Shown here: positions 33,106-43,840 of the stretch, in pieces | Position numbering within the stretch: position 1 is the stretch's first letter | How the letters are laid out: every line of letters starts with the position of its first letter | Source: Lithobates sylvaticus | Lineage: Eukaryota > Chordata > Amphibia > Anura > Ranidae | Assembly: GCA_028564925.1 (NCBI GenBank) | Contig: CM053033.1 | Coordinates: 204,276,107-204,340,106, forward strand | Length of the DNA stretch: 64,000 nucleotides | Direction: 5' to 3' | Position numbers and translations under genes: made by a program | The notes under the pieces: generated by a model | The model's database searches: none | What the model was told of the DNA's origin: nothing | Seen by the model: the letters and a program-made list of their open reading frames with translations, nothing else

Positions 33106-34470
33106 AGCCTCGTACACACGATCGGATTTTCCGACGGGAAATGTGTGGTGACAGGCTGTTGGTGGAAAATCCGACCGTTTGTATGCTCCATCAGACAATT
33201 GTTAGAATTTCCGCAGACAAATGTTGGATGGCAGGTTTTAAAATGTTCCTCGGACAAATGTCTGTTGTCGGATTTACCAAGCGTGTGTACACAAGTCCGT
33301 CGGACAAAAGTAAAAAGTACAAACACGCATGCTCAGAAGCAAGGACAAGCCAGAAGCGGTCGGTCTTCTAAACTAGCGTTTGTAATGGAGAATTAACATT
33401 CGTGACGCAGCAAATTATGAAATCTCGAAATGCAGCGCACAATTTTCTTCTTCTTTAATGGGATAATAATGAAGCTGCTTTGCTGGTGATACTGATGGAG
33501 TTATTACAAACTAATATTCCAAGGCTTTTTCTTCAAGTGATATTAAGAATAATATTATTATGCTTTTTTATTTTTTATTTGGGCAAGTTACCACAACACC
33601 ATTATCCTGTAGTTTTTAAGATCAAAGATACAACTATGTTGGTGTCCCTTGTCGATTTTACATTGTATTTTTTTTTTTAAATGTAACTGCCGACTCCCAA
33701 ACTGTCATTTTAAGTAAAAATCATAGCCGAGTATTATTCTCCACAATTTTTTTTATTGTGCATTAAAAAAAGAAAACAAATTAAATTAGACATGCTAATA
33801 GAACTTAACCAAAAAGTGCATTCTATGCATCGAGAAATATAGAAAATATACCAGATCAAATCATTATTATTCAACCAAAAAATTAAATAAAAGCCTCATG
33901 CATGTGTCCTGCTTTTTAATATAGGGGGTCAACAATGTCAAAAGTTGGTGAAAGCAGGGGTCCGTCATAGGATAATTCCAAAAAACATCTGGATTATTCT
34001 CCTGAAGCTCCCGCAGCAAAGGCATATGACATAATTGGTCACGATTAATAAAGCAATCAATTTTTGGTCCAAGAACTCCTCCTCCTCCTGTTCCTGGACT
34101 GGACTTGAGTCAAAGCAATAACTCCTAGGCCAATAATAAATAACACGTAATCTCCTCCGATTCTGCAACATGGCTGGTTGACGAACGGCCGTTCAGAAAT
34201 GAACTGAAAAGCGCGAAATGAAAAGTGCGAAAAGAAAAGTGCGAAATGAAAAGCACAAATCAACACTCACCAAACTTCTACTAACACGAAATTAGCAGAA
34301 GGAGCCCAAAGGGTGGCGCTAAAGAGCTGAAAAACAATGTAGTACGTCACTACGTTCGTATTTGTTGGCCAACAATTCTTTGACGTTTGTATGCAAGACA
34401 AGTTTGGGCCCACGCCCTTCAGACAAAAGTCCACGGTTTTGTTGGCCAACAATCTGATCGTGTGTACGAA
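33106..34470. mobile_element. Long Harbinger-type non-autonomous element, copy 1
   Basis: About 1365 bp. Left end AGCCTCGTACACACGATCGG after TAA (33103-33105); the right end is degraded (AATCTGATCGTGTGTACGAA). The interior aligns along its length with 40168-42260 minus that copy's insertions: GAAGCTGCTTTGCTGGTGA, TTTGGGCAAGTTACCACAAC, AGAACTTAACCAAAAAGTGC, AGGGTGGCGCTAAAGAGCTG. No transposase domain found. Confidence 0.8.
34195..34262. repeat. 14-bp tandem repeat inside the long element
   Basis: About four units of the type GAAAAGTGCGAAAT. The corresponding site in copy 2 (about 42027-42055) has roughly two units. Confidence 0.8.
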
Positions 34471-34573
34471 TAGAAACATTGACAGGTTCACTTGATGGGG
34501 TAGCCCCCACCCAGTAATACCTACACCGCGCTCCCCCATACATCATGTTCATACATCAGAGACCTGTGTCTAA

Positions 34574-35002
34574 GACCCCTTTCACACCGAGGGCGTATTG
34601 CAGGCGCTATAGTGTTAGAAATAGCGCCTGCAATCCGCCCTCAAACTGCTGCTTCATTGTCTGCAGTGTGAAAGCCCGAGGGCTCTCACACTGGAGCGGT
34701 GCGCTGGCATGGCGTCACAAAAAGTCCTGCCAGCAGCTTCTTTGGAGCGGTGAAGGAGCGGTGAACTCACCGCTCCTCCAGCGCTGCTCCCCATTGAAAT
34801 CAATGGAGCAGCGCTGTAATACCGCCGGCAAAACGCCGCTATTGCGGCATTTTGCCGGGGGGTTTAACCCTTTTTGGCCGCCAGCGGGGGTAAAAGCGCC
34901 CCGCTAGTGGCCGAAATGCGCCGCAAATCCGACGGTAAAACGCAGCTAAAAATAGCAGTGTTTTACCGCCGGCGCTATAGGCGGATCGGTGTGAAAGGGG
35001 TC
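34574..35002. mobile_element. Harbinger-type MITE, GACCCCTTTCACACC family
   Basis: 429 bp, ends GACCCCTTTCACACCGAG / CGGTGTGAAAGGGGTC; flanks TAA (34571-34573) and TTA (35003-35005). Opposite orientation to 30551 by its internal blocks. Confidence 0.9.
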
Positions 35003-35220
35003 TTATCCCTGTACAAGCTCTATGTAGGAGTTTATGCAGGGAAAATTATTTATTTTCCTGAGGCAACAGTGTTCAAACCTGGTTAATTGGCAACTAAGGC
35101 CCAAGCGCTGTATCCAGAGTGCAAGTAGAAATGGGCGTACACCATACACCAAATATCTGGATATTACAAGGACTCTGACAGACAAAAGGAGGTCATTTTT
35201 ATTATTGTTTTAAATCTTAA

Positions 35221-35679
35221 AGTGATTGTAAACAATCACCTTGTAAAACAACCCATTCAGTTTAAAATATAAATTAAATGGACAACAGTTGTGTATAGAT
35301 ATAAAAAAAAAAATACATTATAAATACCTTTTTTTGCTTTTTTATAAGTGATCACATTCCCTCTCTTCTCAGCTGCATAGGAGCTGGGGGAGGAGAAGCA
35401 GCAGTACACTGAGCTTCCCAGTGAATGGCTGTGCAGTGGGGGGGGGGGGGTCAAGACAAGTGTGATCATTGGAGGAGAGCAGCATAGCTAGAGAACGGAC
35501 CACAGTGTGCTCTCCTGCCTAGTGTGGTCAGTTTTTATTAAGAAAGCAAAGAGACTGGCAGGAACACCAGGAATTTCACATTAAGGAAGCAGTACAAAAA
35601 GAACAGGAGACTTTCTCATACAAGTACATGGTACAGCAGCCACATATTAGGAATATGAACTGTTGGGGTAACAAACACT
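35221..35679. mobile_element. piggyBac-type (TTAA) MITE, AGTGATTGTAAAC ends
   Basis: 459 bp between TTAA at 35217-35220 and 35680-35683; ends AGTGATTGTAAACAATCACC and GGGGTAACAAACACT. Contains a G-run at 35437-35449. The right TTAA is also the left TTAA of the next element. Confidence 0.75.
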
Positions 35680-35683
35680 TTAA

Positions 35684-35888
35684 AGTGGTTCTAAAGACAG
35701 AAGGTTTTTTATCTTAATGTGTTCTATGCATTAAAATAAAAAACCTTCAGTGCGGAGCTCCCCCCTCAGCCCCTCTAATACTTACCTGAGTCCCATCTTG
35801 ATCCAGCGATGTGCACAAGTGCCTCAGCCGTCCCTCCTGATTGACTGAGACACAGGAGCGGCGCCATTGTCTCCAGGTTTAATTGCCA
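35684..35888. mobile_element. TTAA-type MITE, left part only
   Basis: AGTGGTTCTAAAGACAGAAGG starts directly after the shared TTAA; AATACTTACCTGAGTCCCAT and GGAGCGGCGCCATTG follow, as in related TTAA elements (40842, 61738). The right end is replaced by the MITE at 35892. Confidence 0.6.
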
Positions 35889-35891
35889 GAG

Positions 35892-36339
35892 CTTAAGTGA
35901 CGATTCACACAGGGGCAACACGACTTCATCGCAACTTTGCAAGGCGACTTCAACATGACTTCAACGCGTCTTTGAGCGACTTACAACACTACTTCAAGTT
36001 GCCCCCAGGACAGGCGACTTTGGCTGTGGCCAATCAGAGAATAATCATCTCTCTGGGAGGGGTTTTCCTGGGTAAACTAATTTATTTATCTGTAAAGTCG
36101 CTTCAGTATAGATGGAGATCCGACTTGGAGGCGACTTCCATTGAATTCTATGGGTACAGGTCGCCTAGAAGTTGCCTTGAAGTAGTACAGGAACCTTTTC
36201 TAAAGTCGGAGCGACTTCAGTAGTGTACATTAGGATGGCTCTCATTGACTATAATGTAATTCCCAATGTCAAGCGACTTGGGGCGACTTGAGGGCTGACA
36301 AGTCGGATACCAAGTCGTTGTAGTGTGAACCGACCCTAA
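35892..36339. mobile_element. MITE rich in GCGACTT motifs
   Basis: Ends TTAAGTGACGATTCACACAG and, inverted from the right, TTAGGGTCGGTTCACACTAC. The interior repeats GCGACTT/AAGTCGC about a dozen times. Shorter relative at 53392-53638. Confidence 0.65.
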
Positions 36340-36425
36340 TTGAACAAGCTGAAGTTAGAATCTGATTGGTCACCATGCACAGCTGCACCAGACTCTGAGT
36401 GCTCCTGTTTTAGTAAATCTCCCCC
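36340..36425. repeat. MITE fragment related to 14072
   Basis: TTGAACAAGCTGAAGTTAGA, CAGCTGCACCAGACTCTGAG and TTTTAGTAAATCTCCCC recall the foldback at 14072-14182 and the palindromic MITE 5355. Partial only. Confidence 0.45.
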
Positions 36426-36774
36426 TTGAACTGTCTTCGAGAGATGCAACAAAGGATAAAAAATGTTTAAATCAATTAGTTTAGTTAAAAATTGGCAAGT
36501 GTTTATGATACATGGGGCCTTAGCAAACAAAATGCTATTAATTTAGCATTTACATCTCCTTTAACAGTTTCCAATATCCTCCTGGGTGATTACCAATGAC
36601 AAAGTCAGTTATGTGATAAAAAATATAATTATTTTAGTACCATTATAGATATATTCTTTCTAAATACCTATCCACGAGTGTTAGTAAAAACCTATTTACA
36701 CAAGCTCACATGCATTTCATCTTATAATCCTTTAAAGAGCAACCCCAAGATATGGGATTGTACTTGGGTGGGCA
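36426..36774. other. Unassigned non-coding stretch
   Basis: Nothing recognised. Confidence 0.5.
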
Positions 36775-36854
<80 letters not shown>

Positions 36855-36885
36855 ATATATATCTCTATATATATCTATCTATCTA

Positions 36886-36943
<58 letters not shown>

Positions 36944-36988
36944 TATATCTATATATATATCTATATATATATATCTATATATCTATAT

Positions 36989-37042
<54 letters not shown>
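36775..37042. repeat. Long (TA)n microsatellite with ATCT blocks
   Basis: About 268 bp of TA repeats with interspersed ATCTATCTATCT and single CACA/CTAT changes. Open frames across it are runs of Ile-Tyr. Confidence 0.95.
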
Positions 37043-37044
<2 letters not shown>

Positions 37045-37665
37045 GTATTTATTGGCGTATAACACGCACAGTCGCATAACATGCACATAAATTTTAAGAG
37101 GGAAGTTTCAGGAAAAAAATGTAAATGTTAAATACAGGACTTTGAAGCAAAATAAGGGTTAGTGCCCATCTGCAGCCTCACCATTGCCATCATCGCAGCC
37201 TGATCAATGCCCATCTGCAGCCTCACAAGGGCCATCAATGCAGCATCATCAGTCCACATCAATGCAGCCTCACCAGTGCCATCAATGCAGCAGCCTAACC
37301 ATTGCCTTCAGTACAACCTGATCAATGCCCATCTGCAGCCTAGAGGGGACAGGGAGGGGGCGGGACAAGCGCCAAAAGATTACATTCAGTGAGAATCTCC
37401 TATGATAGACAGAATAGTGGTCCAATGGCAGCCCAGGAGACAGGACTTCCTATTACAGAGGCCACCAAGTAAACAGGAGATTCTCACTGTATTAGATCTG
37501 ACAGCGCTCGTCCCACCCCCCTCCCTGTCCCCTTCGAGACAGCTAAAACTGAAGTATTGGCGTATAACACGCACACGCTATTTGCACCCAATTTTCATGG
37601 TGAAAAGGTGAGTGTTATACGCCAATAAATACATATATATATGTTATACGCCAATAAATATAGTG
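37045..37665. mobile_element. MITE, GTATTTATTGGCGTATAACACGC ends
   Basis: Left end GTATTTATTGGCGTATAACA; right end GTGTTATACGCCAATAAATA near 37612-37632, followed by a second right-end copy (GTTATACGCCAATAAATA, 37643-37660). A further internal copy of the left motif lies at 37555. The interior has TGCCCATCTGCAGCCTCAC repeats (37165-37340) and inverted GAGAATCTCCT / AGGAGATTCTC arms (37390-37485). It sits in TA-repeat DNA, so the TA duplication is not decidable. Confidence 0.75.
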
Positions 37666-37792
37666 TGTAAAAAAAATATATATATATATATATATATTGC
37701 AAATTAGTTGTAAAAAAAAGTGACTGCAGGGATTTGTCAATTGGAGAAGGTTTGCTACACCAAAGAGGTGCCAGGATGAAAACTTTAGGCAT

Positions 37793-38024
37793 TGATATTG
37801 ATTCACTAAAGGCAAATAGACTGTGCACTTTGCAAGTGCAGTTGTACCAGGGCTTAGTAAATAAGAGGAAGCTCTGCTGACTTACACCATCCAATCATGT
37901 GCAAGCACAATTGCTGTTTTTTAAATTTTCCATGCATGTGATTGGGTATTCTTTCCAAAGTGAAATTTTGGAGCAACTGCACTTGCAAAGTGCAAAGTCT
38001 ATTTGCCTTTAGTAAATCAACCCC
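37793..38024. mobile_element. MITE, GGGTTGATTTACTAAAG family
   Basis: 232 bp; ATTGATTCACTAAAGGCAAA at the left, TTTGCCTTTAGTAAATCAAC at the right, and inner ACACCATCCAATCATGTGCA as in 27156 and 56014. Confidence 0.85.
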
Positions 38025-38049
38025 ACTGCCTAGGTGGCAGTGTCTAGGC

Positions 38050-38648
38050 CAGGGGTGGCCAACCAGTGGCCCCGGGGGCCACATGTGGCCCGCGGAGCCC
38101 TCTGATGTGGCCCGCGACCTCCTGCTCTGGAATTTTGGGTTAGCAAGCCTAGATCGCAGGTTGCCGACCTGTCATACCACAGCATCAGTGTTGTGAATGA
38201 AGCTGGCGATAGAGGAAGAAAGCGCCTGCAGAGCAGAGCCCCATGAGCCGATGCTTCCTGTGCAGCGCCGGCTTTTGCCACAGGCAGAGTCTATGGCAAA
38301 GTTTAGTTAACCTGCAGGATAGACACAGGTGCCCTATGCTGCACCTGCGGTGTGGTTAAACCGCAGCACATCAGTGTGAAAGCAGTTTAGGCCCTTTTCA
38401 CGCGATCGGCCCTACCCAATCGGACCCTCAATTCACCTCTACAGAGCGGCAGATCCCTCCTGCCTCCAATCCGATCCTCAAAAAAAAAAAAATAGAAGGG
38501 GATTCGTTCCCTTCCATCTGGGTGGATCAGATCGGAGGGCCTATAGAGTAGCCGTGACCTGTCATACGCCCGATTCGCTCATTGTGGCCCGCGACTGTTA
38601 CCAAGTTGCTTAAGTGGCCCTCGCTCTTAAAAAGGTTGGGCACCGCTG
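38050..38648. mobile_element. hAT-type non-autonomous element, CAGGGGTGGCCAACC ends
   Basis: 599 bp with ends CAGGGGTGGCCAACC / GGTTGGGCACCGCTG and exact 8-bp duplication GTCTAGGC (38042-38049, 38649-38656). The ATGTGGCCCGCGGAGC and ATTGTGGCCCGCGAC motifs are typical of this hAT group across vertebrates. Its middle (38390-38545) carries CACGCGATCGGCCC and related sequence as in the MITE at 55701. Confidence 0.9.
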
Positions 38649-38656
38649 GTCTAGGC

Positions 38657-39296
38657 AGTGTCTAGGTGGGTGTCTAGGCCTCTGTATTTACCTAAATGGT
38701 GAATGGGAGTTTTTCTTTAACAAGACCCATGCTTGAATTTCATTGTCCGCATGATGTCATCTTTTTTTTTTTTCCTTTGGCCTAACCACCAAATTTTACT
38801 TTTTAACCAGTTTGATGAAAATCCTCCCATGATGTTCTGTTTATACTTATGTTTATAAGATGCAAATTAGCCACTGTGCATATTCAGTAAGGAAAAGAGC
38901 AGTGTGCAAACTTCAGTAACCTATGACAACTAACCAGGAATCATGTTTCATTTTTCTGATGGCTCTTTAGAGTTTACTCAAGAAAGATCATTTGTTTAGA
39001 GACACAGGAACTACTTACTGGAAACTCAAGAACAGACTGGGAAGATAGGAATGCCCATCTGGAAAAGGCTGGTGAACCGTTAGATTGTCTGGCCCTCATG
39101 ATATTTTTTGCAAAGCTTGTATTTGCCTTTTAGATGACTTCTTGTAAATTACGTCCGGAGAAAAGCCGTTATGGTAATGTGACCACTAGGGGCAGTGTGT
39201 TCCGCCAGATTCTGTGCTTTGTATACCAGACAGTACAATGGAACGCACTGCAAGGAGGGAAGGCAAACAGTGACAACAGCTTGCAAAGTGTATGAG
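38657..39296. other. Unassigned non-coding stretch
   Basis: No repeat ends or exon recognised. Confidence 0.5.
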
Positions 39297-39299
39297 TAA

Positions 39300-39609
39300 G
39301 ACTCCATGCACACTGGCTTTTAAAAATGTTGCTTCTACAGGAGTTTTGTGTTCTGCTTGTAGAAGCAGCTTAATGTTATCCTATGTGTCCATGCACACTA
39401 GGACGATTAGAAGCATATTTTGAGCTCAACGTTTAGAGGCAGAACAAAAAAAAACTTCTGGTTTGTGTTTCTGATTGGAGCTTTCTGGCAGAAAAAAGGC
39501 AAAACTCTCCTCAACTCGTCAAAACTTTGTACAAAAAATTCTCTATATGAGCATTTTTTACTCCCAAGAGAACAAACGTTTTTTTTTTAAGCCTAGTGTG
39601 CATGGAGCC
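39300..39609. mobile_element. MITE, GACTCCATGCACACTGGC ends
   Basis: About 310 bp; GACTCCATGCACACTGGC at left, CCTAGTGTGCATGGAGCC at right; TAA precedes the left end (39297-39299). An extra internal TCCATGCACACTAGGAC lies at 39389. Its right flank is lost because it abuts a truncated MITE. Confidence 0.7.
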
Positions 39610-40017
39610 CCGGAAATTCCGACCACAAAATCCGTCGGATTTTTTCAGACGGATTTTGTCCGACACTGGTGTTGCATACACACGGTCGGACAAAGTTGTC
39701 GGAAAATCCGATCATTCTGAACGTGGTGACGTTCGTTGCGTACGACGGAACTACGTAGAGGCTAGTAGCCAATAGCTTTGGTCTTGTAATGTGATCTGAG
39801 CATGCGTGGCACTTTGTCCGTCGGAATTCCCTACACAGGAACGGAAAAAGTCCGATAGGACTTTGTTGTCGGAAAATTTGAGAGCAGGATCTCAAACTTT
39901 TTCCGTCGGAAATTCTGACGGAAAAAGTCCGATGGAGCCCACACACGGGCAGAATTTCCAACAACATGGTCCGATAGGACATTTTCCGTCGGAAAATCCG
40001 ACCGTGTGTACGGGGCA
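39610..40017. mobile_element. Harbinger-type MITE, left-truncated
   Basis: Matches 54366-54789 in the same orientation from CGGAAATTCCGACCACAAAA onward. About the first 20 bp of the left end are missing and fused to the MITE at 39300. The right end CCGACCGTGTGTACGGGGCA is intact, followed by TTA at 40018-40020. Confidence 0.85.
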
Positions 40018-40164
40018 TTACAGTTCCTTGTAAAATGTATTAAAGGCCTGGACTTTTTGGTTGCTGGAATGATCCTGGCTGTCATACAAGCTACTTATCC
40101 TGGCTAAGATACAAGCTACAAATTTTGTTTGTGCTAGAAACATTTTCCATCCTGCTCCTTCGAA
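40018..40164. repeat. 147-bp direct repeat, unit 1
   Basis: TTACAGTTCCTTGTAAAATG ... CATCCTGCTCCTTCGAA. Exactly 147 bp, near-identical to 42261-42407. It lies between the right end of one MITE and the left TAA of the long Harbinger element. Confidence 0.9.
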
Positions 40165-40627
40165 TAAAGCCTCGTACACACGATCGGATTTTCCCACGGG
40201 AAATGTGTGATGACAGGCTGTTGGCAGAAAATCCGACTGTTTGTACGCTCCATCAGACAATTGTTGTTGGATTTTCCGCAGACAAATGTTGGATGGCAAG
40301 TTTTAAAATTTTCCGCGGACCAATGTCTGTTGTGGGATTTTCCGAGCGTGTGTACACAAGTCCGGCGGACAAAAGTCCAAAGTACAAACACACATACTCT
40401 GAAGCAAGGACGAGCCAGAAGCAGTCGGTCTTGTAAACTATGGTTCGTAATGGAGACTTAACATTCGTGACGTGGCAAATTATGAAATCTAGAAATGAAG
40501 CGCACAATTCTCTTCTTCTTTAATGGGATAATAATGAAGCTGCTTTGCTGGTGACACTGATGGAGTTTTTGCAAACTAATTTTCAAAGGCTTTTTTTGTT
40601 CTAGTGATATCAAGAATAATATTATTA

Positions 40628-41625
40628 CGGTATATACTCGAGTATAAGCCGACCCGACTATAAGCCGCGGCACCTAATTTTACCACAAAAAACTGTGGAA
40701 AATGTATTGACTCGAGTATAAGCCTAGGGTGAGAAATGCGCAGCTACTGTAAGTGGAAAAGAGGGTCAGCAATGCCCATTTGCATGCCTCACTGTGCCCA
40801 TTTGCAGCCATAGGTCCCCGAACTTCAAACTTGGTAGTTAAAGAGGAAGTAAAGCCTCCTCAAAAAAAAAAAAAATGCGGAACCTGCAAGGCAAAGGCAT
40901 AATGAGCTAGTATGCATAGCATACTAGCTCATTATGAATGACTTACCTGAGAACGAAGCCACCAAAGCGACCCTCATCCACGACCTTCTGCGACGCCATC
41001 AAGCCCAGAGTGACTTCCGGGTCTCGCTGCTCCAGCGCTGTCATTCGCTGGAGTGGCGATGACGTCACTCCCGCGCATGCGCACGAAAGCGACATATCGC
41101 CGTGAACTCGGCATGCGCAGTGCGCCTGCGCGCCGATGTCTACGGCGCATGTGCCGTAGACAGCGATGCCTGTTTTTTTCTAAATATCTCCTAAACCATG
41201 TAGGTTTAGGAGATATTTATTGGACCTACAGGTAAACCTTAATCTAGGCTTAACTGTAGGCCAAAGTGGTTTGTAAGGGTTTACAACCACTTTAATGGTT
41301 GCTTAGGGTCCCAAAGGGTCCCGAAATGACATTGCTGCAGATGGACACAGTTGACCGATTTTGGAGCCCCGTATCTCAGGGGCCACTTTGTGCTAGGAAC
41401 CCCATCTTTGGATATGTTGTAGTGCTAGTTCCACTGGGTCTGCACACCAAATTTGGGGTGGGGTTCCTAGCACCAAGTGGCCCCGAGATACGGGGCCCCA
41501 AAGTCGGGTTGGAAAATGTCATTCTCTGCTGCAGAAAAATGCTAGACTCAAGTATAAGCCGAGGGGGGCATTTTCAGCACAAAAAAATGTGCTGAAAAAC
41601 TCGGCTTATACTCGAGTATATACGG
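40628..41625. mobile_element. Inserted element with CGGTATATACTCGAGTATAAGCC ends
   Basis: About 1 kb; ends CGGTATATACTCGAGTATAA and complement. Absent from copy 1 of the host element, which has TATTATTATGC at this point, so the insertion is younger than the split of the two copies. GCTGAAAATGCCCCCCTCG-type sequence sits by the right end; paired CCCCGAGATACGGGGCCCC / GGAGCCCCGTATCTCAGG arms lie at 41365-41510. The target duplication is unclear (ATTA left, TTTA right). Confidence 0.8.
40842..41291. mobile_element. piggyBac-type (TTAA) MITE nested at third level
   Basis: 450 bp with TTAA at 40838-40841 and 41292-41295; ends AGAGGAAGTAAAGCCTCC and GGTTTACAACCACT. Inner hairpins GAGCTAGTATGCATAGCATACTAGCTC (shown partly: GAGCTAGTATGC / GCATACTAGCTC) at 40910 and AAATATCTCCTAAACC / GGTTTAGGAGATATTT at 41182. 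Confidence 0.8.
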
Positions 41626-42260
41626 TTTATTTGGGCAAGTTACCACTCACCATTATCCTGTAGTTTTTAAGATCAAAGGTACAACTATGTTGGTGTCCCT
41701 TGTCAATTTTACATTGTATTGTTTAAAATGTAACTGCCTACTCCCAAACTGTCATTTGAAGTAAAACACATAGCCAAGTATTATTCTACACAATTTTTTT
41801 ATTGTGTATTAAAAAAAGAAAATAAAAAAAAGATTAGACATGCTATCTGCCAATAGAACTTAACCAAAAAGTGCATTCTATGCATCCAAAAATATAGAAA
41901 ATATACCAAATCAAATCATTATTCAACCAAACAAATAATGTCAAAGCAATAACTCCGAGGCCAATAATAAATAACACGTTATCTCCTCCGATTCTGCAAC
42001 GTCTGGTTGAAGTTCAGAAACAAACTGAAAAGTGCGAAATGGAAAGTGCGAATCAACACTCACCAAACTTCTACTAACACGAAAATTAGCAGGAGCCCAA
42101 AGGGTGGCGCTAAAGAGCTGAAAAACAACATAGTACGTCACTATGTTTGTAATTGTTGGCCAACAATTGTGCGACCATGTGTATGCAAGTTTGGGCCAAT
42201 GCCCTTCGGACAAAATTCCACGGTTTTGTTGGCGACCAATCCGATTGTGTGTATGAGGCT

Positions 42261-42407
42261 TAACACTTCCTTGTAAAATGTATTAAAGGCCTGGACTTTT
42301 TGGTTGCTGGAATGATCCTGGCTGTCATACAAGCTACTTATCCTGGCTAAGATACAAGCTCCAAATTTTGTTTGTGCTAGAAACATTTTCCATCCTGCTC
42401 CTTCGAA
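42261..42407. repeat. 147-bp direct repeat, unit 2
   Basis: TAACACTTCCTTGTAAAATG ... CATCCTGCTCCTTCGAA, followed by TTACAGTTGAAAAC. Differs from unit 1 at a few sites only. Confidence 0.9.
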
Positions 42408-42410
42408 TTA

Positions 42411-42519
42411 CAGTTGAAAACAAATATACATTTGATCTCACTGACCATTAGAAAGTCAAATAAAAGTTCCAGAAACTAAAAATTTTGAAAAAAAACTCTA
42501 CTAATGTATGGCTAGCTTT
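42411..42519. repeat. Right part of a GCTGGCCATACAC-type MITE
   Basis: ACCATTAGAAAGTCAAATAA ... AAACTCTACTAATGTATGG aligns with 12395-12455 and ends in ATGTATGGCTAGC, the inverted end motif. Confidence 0.55.
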
Positions 42520-42795
42520 GGTCTGCTGTTGTTGATGTACAGTAAAATGCTTTTTTTGTACATTAAGACACATTGCGTTAAGATATCCTATTAATTAAAA
42601 TGGGCTCTTAGCTTTCAGGCATGCAAAAAACCCACACAAATGCATTATTTCTACAGCACACAGCAGCACTCACATCTATGTGTTGTGTTGTGACATGATG
42701 CAAGAGTGTATGTTTTACTGTATATACCCATGAGTTAATGTAAGTTGTTGTAATCATGATTCAGCACATTTTTATGTGTGTGTTTGCACAGCATA
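42520..42795. other. Unassigned non-coding stretch
   Basis: Nothing recognised. Confidence 0.5.
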
Positions 42796-42797
42796 TA

Positions 42798-43272
42798 CCC
42801 TGTTTCCCCGAAAATAAGACCTAGCGTGATTGTCGTGATGGCTGCAATATAAGCCCTACCCCCCAAATAAGCCCTAGTTCAGTGATTCTCAGAGGTTCCT
42901 AGGGGGGTTCCTTCAGCATCCTCAGATAAGTTCCCACTGACACCATTGATATTTTTAACTCTCTGTAAGGGGGTAATTCCTCCCAATGACCACAAGTGTA
43001 AGGACCATTCTTCCCACTGACCATCACACTAATGTATCATGAGTTATAGATTTCTAATTTTTAGCAGGGGTTCCCTGAGACTGGAGAACTATTTAAAGGG
43101 TTCCTGTGTTCAAAAGGTTGAGAAAGGCTGCCCTAGTTAAAGTCCTTGTAGGTCTTATTTTCAGGGTAGGGCTTATTTTCGGGAAAACAGGGTAGGGCTT
43201 ATTTGGGGGGTAGGGATTTTATTGCAGCCCTCACCGACAATCACGCTAGGTCTTATTTTCGGGGAAACAGGG
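42798..43272. mobile_element. TA-flanked element, CCCTGTTTCCCCGAAAATAAG ends
   Basis: 475 bp, ends CCCTGTTTCCCCGAAAATAA and complement, TA at 42796-42797 and 43273-43274. An internal repeat of the right end (CTTATTTTCGGGAAAACAGG) lies at 43170. This terminal sequence is known from Tc/mariner-like repeats in several vertebrates. Confidence 0.85.
42880..43130. mobile_element. hAT-type MITE nested in the 42798 element
   Basis: 251 bp with exact 8-bp duplication CCCTAGTT (42872-42879, 43131-43138); ends CAGTGATTCTCAGAGGTT / GGTTGAGAAAGGCTG, the familiar CAGTGNTTCTCA hAT terminus. Younger than its host element. Confidence 0.9.
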
Positions 43273-43276
43273 TATG

Positions 43277-43432
43277 TGTACATGGTTCCTTACATGGGTC
43301 CATACAAATGGGGCATCAGCAAACATGGACACATACAGTAGGCTTTTATGGAATTGAGTTCAGGAGCTTTGGCAAAAAAAATGCCAAAAGCTCCTAAACT
43401 CAAGTTTAGGAGCTGCCAGTGTACATGAAGCC
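43277..43432. repeat. Possible short foldback MITE
   Basis: GTGTACATGGTTCC at left and GTGTACATGAAGCC in the same strand at right; a strong inner hairpin AGGAGCTTTGGCA / TGCCAAAAGCTCCT at 43361-43396. Ends tentative. Confidence 0.4.
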
Positions 43433-43435
43433 TAA

Positions 43436-43837
43436 CACGTACACACGAGCGGAATTTCTGTCGGAAAAATCTTGGATGTTTTTTCCGACGGAATTCCACT
43501 CAAGCTTGGCTTGCATACACACGGTCACACAAAAGTTCTCTGAACTTTCGACCGCCAAGAACGCGTGATGGGCAACACTACGACGAGCCGAGAAAATGAA
43601 GTTCAATGCTTCCGAGCATGCGTCGAATTGTTTCCGAGCATGTGTAGGAATTGTGCGCGTCGGAATTGGTACAGACAATCGGAATTTCCCATCTGAACTT
43701 TTTCCGACTGAAAAATAGAGAACCTGCTCCCAATCTTTTGCTGGCGGGAAATCTGCCAGCAAAAGTCCGATGGAGCATACACACAAAGCTCACATCGAAC
43801 TTTTGCTGGCGGAATTTCCGCTCATGTGTATGGGGCA
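43436..43837. mobile_element. Harbinger-type MITE, GTACACACG family, diverged
   Basis: About 402 bp; left end CACGTACACACGAGCGGAA, right end TTTCCGCTCATGTGTATGGGGCA; TAA at 43433-43435 and 43838-43840. More diverged than the 23362 subfamily. Confidence 0.75.
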
Positions 43838-43840
43838 TAA

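Larger units (their letters stand above)
40168..42260. mobile_element. Long Harbinger-type non-autonomous element, copy 2
   Basis: Ends AGCCTCGTACACACGATCGG and, inverted, AGCCTCATACACACAATCGG, with exact TAA duplication (40165-40167, 42261-42263). 2093 bp, of which about 1 kb (40628-41625) is a later insertion. Otherwise matches 33106-34470. Lacks any transposase frame. Confidence 0.85.

Noticed and set aside
36678-37090. Two long Ile-Tyr open frames
   Set aside because: Translation of a TA microsatellite.
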